DNA of 15,153 nucleotides from Gammaproteobacteria bacterium (GCA_030425615.1 JAUIAI010000007.1:1-15153), one strand, 5' to 3'; counted from the first letter of the stretch, positions 7,712 through 14,906 are shown. Notes: generated from the sequence alone by a model not told the origin. Numbers and translations are program-made.

Positions 7712-8041
7712 TCAGCCGTCCGACAGGCAGAGTCGGAGCTCGCGGACCTCGCCTTCCGCGAGTTCGACGTCCTCCGGGTTGCCCGCACAGGGCAGCAGGC
7801 CCTCGCGCTCGACGTTCAACCGGTACTTCCCGGGCTTGAGCTTGGTCGAGAACCGGCCCGCGTAGTTGGTCTCGAGCGTCTGCGCGTCCGAAGACTCGCC
7901 GGGCCCGGTGATCACCACCCGCGCGTCCGGCAGCAGGCCGAGCGTACGCTCGTGGGTGACATTGCCGTGCAGCGTCGCCTTGGCCGCGCAGCCGGTGAGG
8001 GCCAGGCCCACGATCGTCGCGGACAGGATCTTGAGGCTCAT
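7712..8041 (-). CDS. Small lipoprotein with transthyretin/carboxypeptidase-regulatory-like fold
   Basis: The product is 109 residues. A lipoprotein signal (MSLKILSATIVGLALTGC) ends in the lipobox LTGC with Cys18 as the acylated residue; Ala at +2 favours the outer membrane. The mature part has the pattern of a CarboxypepD_reg/transthyretin-like beta sandwich: a vxGxV-like opening (LHGNVTHERTLGLLPDARVVIT), then NYAGRFSTKLKPGKYRLNV. Two cysteines (85 and 105) could form a disulphide. ATG 8041 has GGAGA upstream; longer frames through 8611 are shadows of the acyl-CoA synthetase gene. It sits between two metabolic genes, 79 bases after the synthetase, so it may help surface handling of the substrate, but no function is known. 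Confidence 0.8.
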   Translation of the reverse strand: MSLKILSATIVGLALTGCAAKATLHGNVTHERTLGLLPDARVVITGPGESSDAQTLETNYAGRFSTKLKPGKYRLNVEREGLLPCAGNPEDVELAEGEVRELRLCLSDG

Positions 8042-8120
8042 CGTGATTCTCCATGGCTGATCGCCCGGCGCAGCGAGCCGGCCGGGCACGACCGTGGGTC
8101 GCGCCGACGTGGGCGAGGGT

Positions 8121-9746
8121 TCAAGCCGACTCCTGGCGCAGCTGGACCCGCTGGATCTTGCCCGAGATGGTCTTGGGCAGTGTGTCCCGGAACTCGATCT
8201 CGCGCGGGTACTTGTACGGCGCGGTGTTCGTCTTGACGAACTCCTGGATCTCGGCGGCCAGTGCGTCGCTGGCCGTATGGCCCGCGGCGAGGACGACGAA
8301 GGCCTTGACGATCTGCCCGCGCAGTGCGTCCGGCACGCCGACCACCGCCGACTCCACCACGGCCGGGTGCTCGAGCAAGGTGCTCTCGACCTCGAACGGC
8401 GAGATGCGGTAGCCGGCCGAACTGATGATGTCGTCGCTGCGCCCCACGAGCCAGAAGTATCCGTCGGCATCGCGGGTGGCCGTGTCGCCGGTGTAGTACC
8501 AGCCGTTGCGGAACACCTTCGCCGTGGCCTCTTCGTCCTGCCAGTAGCCGTGGAACAGACCCGCCGGCCACGGATCGGTGAGGCGTACCGCGATGTGGCC
8601 GATGGTGTCATCGGCCACGCGTTCGCCGTCGTCGTCCACCACGTCCACCGTCACGCCCGGTACGGGCCTGCCCATGGAACCCGGCCTGACCGCCATGAAC
8701 GGGAAGTTGCCGACGATGTTGATCGTTTCCGTCTGCCCGTAGCCGTCGTAGATCAGGCCGCCGGTGGCCTCCTGCCAGACCTTGATGACCTCCGGGTTCA
8801 GCGGCTCGCCGGCACTCATGGAGTGCCGCAGGCCCCGCAGCTCGTACGGAGAGAGATCGAGCTGGGCGAACATTCGGTAGACGGTGGGCGGCGCACAGAA
8901 GGTGCGCACCTGGAGGCGGTCGATCAGCCGCAGGTGCAGGTCCGCATCGAACCCGGGCGCGTCGATCAGCACGTTGACCGCGCCCATCTGCCAGGGGCCG
9001 AACAGCAGGCCCCACGCCGCCTTCGCCCAACCGGTGTCGGACAGCGTCCAGTGCACCTCGCCCTCGCGCAGATCCATCCAGTAGCGGCCGGTGATCGCGT
9101 GCGCCAGCGCGTAGCCGTGATCGCGCGGCACCATCTTCGGCATGGCGGTCGTGCCCGAGGTGAAATAGATCAGCATCAGGTCGTCACGACGCGTGGCCGG
9201 CACGCGGGCCCGGTCGAACTGCGGCGACGCGGCCGACAGACAGCTCTCGTAGTCGTGCCACCCCGCACGCGGACCGCCGACCACCACCAGCAATTCGAGC
9301 GTGGGGCACTGATCGCGGATCTCGTCCACGCGCTCGGCCGCCTGCGCGGTGACGATCGCGATCCGCGCACCCGCGCGGTTGATCCGGTAGACGATGTCCT
9401 TGGGCATCAGCAGATTGGTGCCGGGCATCGCGACGATGCCCGCCTTGCAGCATCCCACCATCACCTGGTACCAGGCGGGCACGCGCGGGATCATGACGAA
9501 GGCCAGGTCGCCAGGCGCCGCGCCGAGGTCCAGCAGCGCGTTGGCCAGCCGGTTCGAGTCGTCGCGCAGTCGGGCGAACGAATGACGGGCGACCTCCTCG
9601 CCCTTTGCGTCGAGCGCGATGAACGCGAGGCGCGACGGGTCGTCGGCCCAGACATCGATGCAGTCGAAACCGAAGTTGTAGTGTTCGGGAATGTTCAGCT
9701 CGTGCTCGGCACAGGCCTGCTCGTAGCTGGTGATCGGCGAGCTCAT
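8121..9746 (-). CDS. AMP-forming acyl-CoA synthetase (medium-chain/aromatic acid type)
   Basis: This 541-residue ANL-superfamily ligase activates a carboxylic acid with ATP and CoA to acyl-CoA, AMP and PPi. Visible motifs: the P-loop YFTSGTTAMPKMV (194-206), TLSDTGWAKAAWG (234-246, typical of ACSM-type medium-chain and benzoate-like ligases), the adenylation motif YDGYGQTET (333-341), GWYYTGD, GRSDDIISSAGYRISPFEVE, and the C-terminal PKTISGKIQR with catalytic Lys530. Length and motif order are complete. ATG 9746 is the natural start, with GGAGA about ten bases upstream. It is the first gene of the lipoprotein-SDR-molybdenum dehydrogenase run and has its own likely promoter. The chain length or ring specificity cannot be read from these motifs. 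Context suggests an acid formed by oxidation of an amine-derived aldehyde. Confidence 0.93.
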   Translation of the reverse strand: MSSPITSYEQACAEHELNIPEHYNFGFDCIDVWADDPSRLAFIALDAKGEEVARHSFARLRDDSNRLANALLDLGAAPGDLAFVMIPRVPAWYQVMVGCCKAGIVAMPGTNLLMPKDIVYRINRAGARIAIVTAQAAERVDEIRDQCPTLELLVVVGGPRAGWHDYESCLSAASPQFDRARVPATRRDDLMLIYFTSGTTAMPKMVPRDHGYALAHAITGRYWMDLREGEVHWTLSDTGWAKAAWGLLFGPWQMGAVNVLIDAPGFDADLHLRLIDRLQVRTFCAPPTVYRMFAQLDLSPYELRGLRHSMSAGEPLNPEVIKVWQEATGGLIYDGYGQTETINIVGNFPFMAVRPGSMGRPVPGVTVDVVDDDGERVADDTIGHIAVRLTDPWPAGLFHGYWQDEEATAKVFRNGWYYTGDTATRDADGYFWLVGRSDDIISSAGYRISPFEVESTLLEHPAVVESAVVGVPDALRGQIVKAFVVLAAGHTASDALAAEIQEFVKTNTAPYKYPREIEFRDTLPKTISGKIQRVQLRQESA

Positions 9747-9796
9747 CGTACTGTCGTCTCCGTATTCTGTCCGCCCACGCGCCGGAATCCGGATCC

Positions 9797-9826
9797 ACTA
9801 TACCGCTTCGCCGCGCTCTCGCGTAA
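9797..9826 (-). promoter_or_regulatory. Candidate sigma-70 promoter for the acyl-CoA synthetase operon
   Basis: Read on the minus strand, TTACGC (9826-9821) and TATAGT (9802-9797) are spaced by 18 bases. The -10 box is one base from consensus and stands out as AT-rich in a GC-rich gap. It lies about 50 bases before ATG 9746, after the end of qhpE, and would let this block be expressed apart from the qhp genes. Confidence 0.5.
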
Positions 9827-9834
9827 ACGGGGCG

Positions 9835-9863
9835 CGCGGGTCCCCGGAGGCGATGGGCCCGCG
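9835..9863 (-). terminator. Imperfect GC hairpin after qhpE, possible terminator
   Basis: CGCGGG (9835-9840) pairs with CCCGCG (9858-9863), extended past a one-base bulge by CCC with GGG. It begins 16 bases after the qhpE stop and just ahead of the promoter of the next operon. No strong T-run follows (only GTTTACG), so it is a weak candidate. Confidence 0.3.
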
Positions 9864-9879
9864 ATGCGACCGACCGGCC

Positions 9880-10626
9880 TCAACGACGGCGTTCCCGGCC
9901 GTGGAACGTCGCCCGCGCGGCCATGTGCGCCGCCGCCGCGGGCATGTGCGGGCGAGTCATCTCAGCGAGCAGCAGCCCGGCGAAGCGCGCCGCGGCCAGG
10001 CTTGCGCCGGCGGGCCCGCCGGGCGCGGGTCCGGCGGGAGAGGCTCCGAAAGTCGCGTGCTCCAGCCCGAGCCACGACCACTGGCCGTCGCCGCAGCGGG
10101 CATCGCCCTGCACCGACAGAACGCCCGGATGCCGGGCGGGCCAGACGGTTGCGCCCCGCGCCGGCGCCGACGCCACGATCACGCCCACGCGGCCGCTGAG
10201 TGCGTCCAGGCGCGCCAGCATCCCGTCATCCGCACGCGGCAGCCCGAACGCACACAGCACCAGGTCGACGGGCTCGGGCCACGCCAGGAGTGCGTCGAAG
10301 GCCGCGTTCACGCGGGCCACGCTGCTGCGCAAGCCTTCGTCGAAAACCACCGGATTGAGCAACTCCCGGCCGCCGCCGCCCCGGCCTTCGAGCATCGCGT
10401 CGGCCAGCGCCTGGGCGTGTCGGGCGGCGGCGGACCGACCGTCCAGGGCGCCCGGTGGCCAGCCGCGCCCCGTGGCGGGATTCTCACCGGGTCCGGCGGC
10501 ATGGGCCTTGTCATCGTCCGGGGACGTCGCCCCGGCGCCCGGATCGAGAATGCGCGCCGGCCAGCGCGACACGGGCCCGTCGATGATCGCGACGAACCGC
10601 CCTCGCGAACCCTCATCAGCCCTCAC
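9880..10626 (-). CDS. qhpE: QhpE, subtilisin-like protease that removes the QhpC leader
   Basis: QhpE is the intracellular S8-family protease known to cut the leader from the crosslinked gamma subunit during QHNDH biogenesis. The 248-residue product lacks a signal peptide. Catalytic residues can be placed: Asp16 (VAIIDGPV), His70 (ARHAQALADAM) and Ser209 (GASLAAARFAGL, a variant of GTSxAxP). The strand that should carry the oxyanion-hole Asn reads VIVASAPA, with Ser where Asn is expected, and the protein is much shorter than secreted subtilisins. I chose GTG 10626: GGAGGGGGAGC directly precedes it and the fold begins at once. It overlaps the end of qhpF by 11 bases. The ATG in the TGATG at the qhpF stop is in the wrong frame. 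Similarity is weak outside the motifs; qhp context makes the call. Confidence 0.82.
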   Translation of the reverse strand: MRADEGSRGRFVAIIDGPVSRWPARILDPGAGATSPDDDKAHAAGPGENPATGRGWPPGALDGRSAAARHAQALADAMLEGRGGGGRELLNPVVFDEGLRSSVARVNAAFDALLAWPEPVDLVLCAFGLPRADDGMLARLDALSGRVGVIVASAPARGATVWPARHPGVLSVQGDARCGDGQWSWLGLEHATFGASPAGPAPGGPAGASLAAARFAGLLLAEMTRPHMPAAAAHMAARATFHGRERRR

Positions 10627-12292
10627 GCTCCCCCTCCCGCCCGTCGGTCCCCGCATCGGCGGTCACCCGGATCACGCGATCAACCGCGCCGCAGCTCTCG
10701 GGATCGTGGGCCACGATGATCCGGGTGGCCCCGTTCAACCGGCGATCCAGGGCAAGCCAGATACGCGCCGCCGAAGCCCTGTCGACCTCCGAGAGCGCTT
10801 CGTCGAACAGCCAGAGCGCTCCGCCCCTCAGCAGCGCGCGCGCCAGACAGAGACGCTGGCGTTCGCCGCCGGACAGGCTGAGCCCGTCCTCGCCCAGGCG
10901 GGTCTCCAGGCCGTCGGCGGCCGCGAAGCGGGCCGTCAGACCGACGACGTCCAGGACCTCGTTCAGCGCTTCGTCCGCGGCGGCCGGCGCGAGCAGACGA
11001 AGATTCTCGGCGACCGTGCCGCGCATCACGAACGGCCGCTGGGGCACGTGCACGACGGTGTCGGCCCGCGCCTGCGCGTCCAGAAGGCGGCCGGCTTCGT
11101 CTGTGAGCACGAAGTCGCCGGCCTCGGACGGACCGTCGATCTCCTGGAGGGCACGCAGCATCCGTGTCTTGCCCACGCCACTGGGCCCGTCCAGGCGGAT
11201 CTTCTCGCCGGCCGAGATCCAGACGGCGCCGTCGGCCCCGCCTCGACGTACGCCGACGGCTCCCCCGGGGGGCGGGGTGGCCGCATCGGCGTCGGCCGTC
11301 GCGCCGACGTTCGGATCGAGCAGCCGTTCGATGCGCTCGAAGGCGACTCGCGCCCGGGCCTGGCCGTGCCAGAGACCGAGCAGGGACTGCATGGGCCCCA
11401 CCAGGAAGCCCAGATATCCGATGAACGCGATCAGGGTCCCCAGCGCCAGCCGGCCGTCGATCACGGCCAGTCCGCCGAGCAGGAAGACGAGCGAGCGCCC
11501 GACGGCCGTGATCAGCGCGGGCACCGTGCGCGTGACTTCGCCGAATCGGTGCGCCTGGATCTGCCTGGCGTTCAACTCCCGCTGACCCTCCCCCAGCCGC
11601 GCCAGCATCGCGCCGGCGGCACCGATCTGGCGTATCGTGGTCAGGCCCTGCAACGATTCGCCCAGTCGCCCCGCGAAGTCGCCGCGGGCCTGTCGCACCT
11701 CCCGGGTCAGGTGCTCGGTTCTCGGCCGTGCCCAGGCGAGAAAGGCCAGTTCGATCGGCGCGAGCGCCACGGCCAGCAACGCGAGCGGCCAGTGCAGCCA
11801 GAACAGCATGGCCAGGGCACCGGACAGCCTCACCAGCGCCCCCGATCCGGTGAGCAGGGCATTGAACGCGAAGCGCTGGACCTCACCCGCGTCGGCGTCG
11901 ATGCGGTTCATGAGCTCGCCGGTGCTGTGTTCGGCGCGCCAGCGCGCATCGCTGCGCAGCACGCGCGCCAGCAGCCGCTGGCGCAGGCCGGCGAGCATCG
12001 CGACGGACGCACGCATGTGCAACAGGCTGCTGACCACCCCGAGACCCAGCGCACCCGCTCCCACCGTCAGCAAGGCGAGCGACCAGACGACCAGCGCCTG
12101 GCGGTCACCGGCCAGGAGGCCGTCGTCGATGACGAGCTTGGTCAGATACGGCGGCACCAACGCCACCAGCGCCGAGACGACGCCCAGCGAGAGGATCGCG
12201 GCCAGACTGCGGCCGTGACCGGCCAGCAGCGTACGCCACCAGAACCCGAGTCCGAGCGGGGGCGGCCCCCCGCTTCGCGGCAGCGCCGCCAA
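10616..12292 (-). CDS. qhpF: QhpF, ABC transporter of QHNDH biogenesis
   Basis: The 558-residue half transporter is a fused membrane domain and ATPase, expected to dimerise. In known qhp clusters QhpF is required for gamma-subunit processing and export. Six membrane segments are visible (about 30-52, 67-92, 145-165, 168-187, 255-277, 282-305). The ATPase part has Walker A GPSGVGKT (369-376), Q-loop VPQRPF (416-421), signature LSGGERQ (473-479), Walker B LWLFDE (493-498), D-loop SEVD and H-loop His529. The stretch before Walker A (330-362) is short and Pro/Gly/Asp-rich, without an evident aromatic A-loop. The only upstream start is TTG 12292; a stop lies in frame shortly before it, and the next in-frame starts fall inside the first membrane helix. 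Sixteen bases separate it from qhpB. Confidence 0.86.
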   Translation of the reverse strand: MAALPRSGGPPPLGLGFWWRTLLAGHGRSLAAILSLGVVSALVALVPPYLTKLVIDDGLLAGDRQALVVWSLALLTVGAGALGLGVVSSLLHMRASVAMLAGLRQRLLARVLRSDARWRAEHSTGELMNRIDADAGEVQRFAFNALLTGSGALVRLSGALAMLFWLHWPLALLAVALAPIELAFLAWARPRTEHLTREVRQARGDFAGRLGESLQGLTTIRQIGAAGAMLARLGEGQRELNARQIQAHRFGEVTRTVPALITAVGRSLVFLLGGLAVIDGRLALGTLIAFIGYLGFLVGPMQSLLGLWHGQARARVAFERIERLLDPNVGATADADAATPPPGGAVGVRRGGADGAVWISAGEKIRLDGPSGVGKTRMLRALQEIDGPSEAGDFVLTDEAGRLLDAQARADTVVHVPQRPFVMRGTVAENLRLLAPAAADEALNEVLDVVGLTARFAAADGLETRLGEDGLSLSGGERQRLCLARALLRGGALWLFDEALSEVDRASAARIWLALDRRLNGATRIIVAHDPESCGAVDRVIRVTADAGTDGREGEREG

Positions 12293-12308
12293 TGAGCTGC
12301 GGCCCCCG

Positions 12309-13409
12309 TCAGCGGCCGGGGATCACCTGCAAGGTGGCGGCAGCCATGTCTCCTCCTGAGGGCGTGCGCATCTCGCCGATGCGCTCGAGCGTCTCCGTGC
12401 TGTAGACGCCGATGTCGTCGTTGGTCCCGGCCACGTACACCTCCTTGCCGTCGCTGGAGATGTTGATCACGTAGTACGTGTGGGGAAGATCGACGCGCTT
12501 GACCAGTTCACGGGTCTGGACGTCGTGCTTGGAGAGCTGGGTATAGACGCCGTAGAGTTCGTTGGGCGCCTGCGGGTTGCGCACCGCGCTGAACATGATC
12601 ACCTCGAACGAGCCGAAATCGGACAGCTGCGTCTCGCCGGTGGTGAGGTCGACCGTCTGGTAGCCCCAGACGAAATCCGAGATGTTCTCCATCTTCTCGG
12701 TCTCGAACACGGCCGCCGAGTACAACAGCATGAACTCGTCGTTCTGCGATCCGACGGGCCAGAACGCGAGCACGTCGGGCGGGCTGTACTTCGGACGCTT
12801 CCAGGAAGCGTTGGGAATCGCCGTGTGCATGTAACCGGTGAGCGCTTCGATGCGCTCCACGTCATGCGCCGCCACGTACACGTTGCCCTTGCGGTCGGCG
12901 GCCATCACCGTGGAACGCCGCGGCGCGGGGTAGACGCGCATCGGTTCGGCCTGCAGGCCGTCGCGCGTGTCGTAGACGGCGAACTCGGGCGCCAGGACCT
13001 CGTAGCGGTCGGGAAGGATCCGCGTGGGATTGCGCACGGTATAGAGCTCGCGCCCGTCCGGTGAAACCGCCAGCGACGCGATGGATTTACGGCGGACGTC
13101 GCCGCTCGACTGCCTGGCGTAGAAGACCCTCTCACAGGACTCCAGATCGATACCGATCACGTCTTCCCAGCGGTTCACGAGCGCGTAGGCGATCTTGCCG
13201 TCCGGCGACACCTGGATCACGCCGGGCATGGCATTGACCTCGAGCGGACAGTCGCGCACGAGTTCACGGCGCGCCGCGTCGAACACCAGCAGATTGGCCG
13301 GCTTGGCGATCGTGACCAGACGATCGCCTTCCGCCCGGGCCGCCCCGGCAACCAGCGTCAGGCCGACGGCGACGCCTGCGGCCGTCAGTTTCCGGAATAG
13401 AGGAGTCAT
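12309..13409 (-). CDS. qhpB: QhpB, beta subunit of quinohemoprotein amine dehydrogenase
   Basis: The 366-residue protein is the periplasmic beta-propeller subunit of QHNDH, which packs against the CTQ-bearing gamma subunit. It starts with a Sec signal peptide (positive FRK, hydrophobic GVAVGLTLVAG, cleavage after ARA near residue 26). The mature part contains YVTN/NHL-like repeats with strands ending in SPDGK-type turns: VSPDGKIAYAL, VSPDGRELYTV, DRKGNVYVAA and ISSDGKEVYVAG. Length and placement directly after qhpC agree with QHNDH beta subunits; the propeller is also related to that of amine dehydrogenases such as MADH. ATG 13409 starts 10 bases after the qhpC stop. No internal damage is visible. 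Confidence 0.9.
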   Translation of the reverse strand: MTPLFRKLTAAGVAVGLTLVAGAARAEGDRLVTIAKPANLLVFDAARRELVRDCPLEVNAMPGVIQVSPDGKIAYALVNRWEDVIGIDLESCERVFYARQSSGDVRRKSIASLAVSPDGRELYTVRNPTRILPDRYEVLAPEFAVYDTRDGLQAEPMRVYPAPRRSTVMAADRKGNVYVAAHDVERIEALTGYMHTAIPNASWKRPKYSPPDVLAFWPVGSQNDEFMLLYSAAVFETEKMENISDFVWGYQTVDLTTGETQLSDFGSFEVIMFSAVRNPQAPNELYGVYTQLSKHDVQTRELVKRVDLPHTYYVINISSDGKEVYVAGTNDDIGVYSTETLERIGEMRTPSGGDMAAATLQVIPGR

Positions 13410-13419
13410 CTCGGGTCTC

Positions 13420-13743
13420 TCAGGTTTCGGCGTCGGACGGATAAGCCGTTCCGAGGGAACGCCAGTCGCGCGCAGCGTTGTCGGCCCCCTCGCCCCAGTC
13501 GGGATAGGTGACCATGGTGTCGGGAACCTGCGCCGGCCACCAGCACGGGTCCGAACAGCCGTAGAGATCGGCTTCCATCGGCTGGCAGAGGGCGGCGACG
13601 CCCCCGAACGGATCGACCTCCCAGCCGGGGTCCAGGGTGGTGGTGCATCCGGCGGTGACGGTCTGCATGGCCTGCACCTCGTCGAGCCGGTCCTCGGCGA
13701 TGGCCTGCTGCACGAGCTCGGCCTTCCTGCCCAGTGGTTTCAT
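13420..13743 (-). CDS. qhpC: QhpC, gamma subunit of QHNDH with CTQ and thioether crosslink sites
   Basis: QhpC is the small catalytic subunit. Its Trp becomes cysteine tryptophylquinone (CTQ), and three Cys-to-Asp/Glu thioether bridges cage the chain. From ATG 13743 the product has 107 residues: a leader of about 26, then the mature part. All crosslink residues occur at the spacing known for Pseudomonas and Paracoccus QHNDH: Cys33-Glu42, Cys53-Asp59 and Cys67-Asp75 for the thioethers, and Cys63 with Trp69 for CTQ (mature numbering Cys7-Glu16, Cys27-Asp33, Cys41-Asp49, Cys37-Trp43). The core LYGCSDPCWWPAQVPD is essentially identical to characterised enzymes. ATG 13743 overlaps the qhpD stop as ATGA and has GGAGG ten bases upstream. 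ATG 13752 would add three residues but sits too close to that site. Export has no Sec signal; QhpF is the expected route. Confidence 0.95.
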   Translation of the reverse strand: MKPLGRKAELVQQAIAEDRLDEVQAMQTVTAGCTTTLDPGWEVDPFGGVAALCQPMEADLYGCSDPCWWPAQVPDTMVTYPDWGEGADNAARDWRSLGTAYPSDAET

Positions 13744-14576
13744 TTGCCCCATGCCCTCCTTGGCGCGATGTGCGTGTCGAAGAATTGCGGTGCGTCTGCC
13801 ATCAGCTCGGCATACAGACCGATGCCGAAATCGACCCAGTCACGCATCAGATCGCAGTAGTGGTAGGTCGGCGACTGCGGGTCGCCGAAGTGCGCGTACG
13901 ACTCGTGATAGCAGCCGCCGGCGCAGAGATTGCGGATTCGGCAGGTCTCGCAGCCCTTGCCGGCGCGTTCAGCACGCTGGGCGACGAACTCCGCGAGCGG
14001 CTCACGGTCGATACCGGAACTCACCGTGCCGAAGGTGGGCAGCTCGGAGCCCGTGAAGCGGTGACAGAGGTTGAGTCCGCCTTCGTGGTCAACCGCCAGC
14101 ATTCCGACACCGGCCCCGCAGGGCAGCGCCTTGGAACGTCCTTCGGTCAGGTCCTGCAACAGCTGGTGGAGATTGGAGAAGCCGATGTTCTCGCCGCGCA
14201 GCGCCGCCTCGCGATAGATCCCTCCGAGGGCCTTCATGCCGGCGAAGACGCGGGCCAGGTCCTCGGACCCGAGGTTGAACTCGTCCATTTCACCCGACGT
14301 CACGGGCGAGAAGCCCACCTCGAAGAAGCCGATCTCCTGCTTCAGATGTCGCCAGATGGCTTCCACCTCCGTGACTCCGGCCGTGAGCGTGACCCGCGCA
14401 CCGACCGGCCGCGAACGATAGCGCGAGAGCAGCAGCCGTGACTTCGCGACCACGGTGTCGTACGTCCCCTTGCCGCCGACGGTTCGCCGACGAAGATCGT
14501 GCAGGCGACGCGGACCGTCGATCGAGACGGTCAGACCGAAACGGTTGGCATCGAGCAAGTCGATGATCTCCTCGCT
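13740..14576 (-). pseudogene. qhpD: QhpD (radical SAM/SPASM thioether-forming maturase), C-terminal part only, fused to foreign sequence
   Basis: QhpD makes the Cys-to-Asp/Glu thioether bridges in QhpC using radical SAM chemistry. The C-terminal two thirds is clear: the rSAM strand ANRFGLTVSIDGPRRLHD followed by the SPASM region with cysteines at ALPCGAG, NLCHRF, CETCRIRNLC, GGC and YHYC, ending in YHYCDLMRDWVDFGIGLY, typical of QhpD. The N-terminal part of the radical SAM barrel, with the CxxxCxxC motif for the SAM-binding cluster, is missing. The frame instead continues upstream into M16-peptidase and Moco-oxidoreductase sequence with no CxxxCxxC anywhere. The boundary lies near 14553-14576 (SEEIIDLL). 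As written, the product cannot perform radical SAM chemistry. The stop overlaps qhpC as ATGA, so the 3' end is native. An assembly error is the leading explanation. Confidence 0.8.
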
Positions 14577-14906
14577 CTGCACCTCCGTGCGGGTGACCGT
14601 GGAGCCGCCGGCGAGCAGGTGCTCGAGCACGTGGGTCAGGCCCATGCCCATCCACTCCTGCTCGTACATACTGCCCGCGCGCACGTAGATCCGGAAGGCC
14701 GCGACGGGGGCCACGTGATTCTCCTTCACGATCATCGTGAGGCCGTTTTCCAGCTCGCGCACGATCACCGGCGAGCCGGTGCGTTCGACCGGCGGGGTGT
14801 CGGCGCTGGGCACGATCGCGAAGTCCGTGACCTCGGCCGGCACGGGGGTCTCCGGGCCGTCGGTGGTGGTGCAGCCGGACCAGAGCGTCGTGGCGGCCAC
14901 GCCGAG
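14553..14906 (-). pseudogene. Fragment of an M16 zinc-peptidase lipoprotein, inside the chimeric frame
   Basis: In frame with the qhpD remnant, this stretch reads as the start of an insulinase-family (M16) protein. A lipobox-like LWSGC is followed by a TTTDGPETP linker, then the M16 opening RELENGLTMIVKENHVAPVA, the strand FRIYVRAGSMYEQEW and the inverted zinc motif HVLEH (codons at 14633-14619), and GGSTVTRTE. The downstream zinc-binding Glu and the rest of the domain are absent. The lipobox suggests the native protein is a secreted lipoprotein, but its signal peptide start is also missing, replaced by Moco-oxidoreductase sequence at about 14886-14906. It is therefore truncated at both ends and cannot be functional alone. 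Confidence 0.75.

Noticed and set aside
8094..10199. A 701-codon plus-strand frame opposite the acyl-CoA synthetase and qhpE
   Set aside because: It spans two well-supported genes and the promoter gap between them, and its translation resembles no family. High GC removes stop codons from this frame.
10308..10616. A 102-codon minus-strand frame starting at the TGATG of the qhpF stop
   Set aside because: The overlap looks like translational coupling, but the frame lacks any motif and lies inside qhpE, whose GTG start at 10626 has a strong ribosome site and whose frame holds the Asp, His and Ser motifs.
9923..12295. A 790-codon plus-strand frame opposite qhpE and qhpF
   Set aside because: It is a shadow: Gln/Arg/Ala-rich without domains, while the minus strand has an ABC transporter and a protease with their catalytic motifs.
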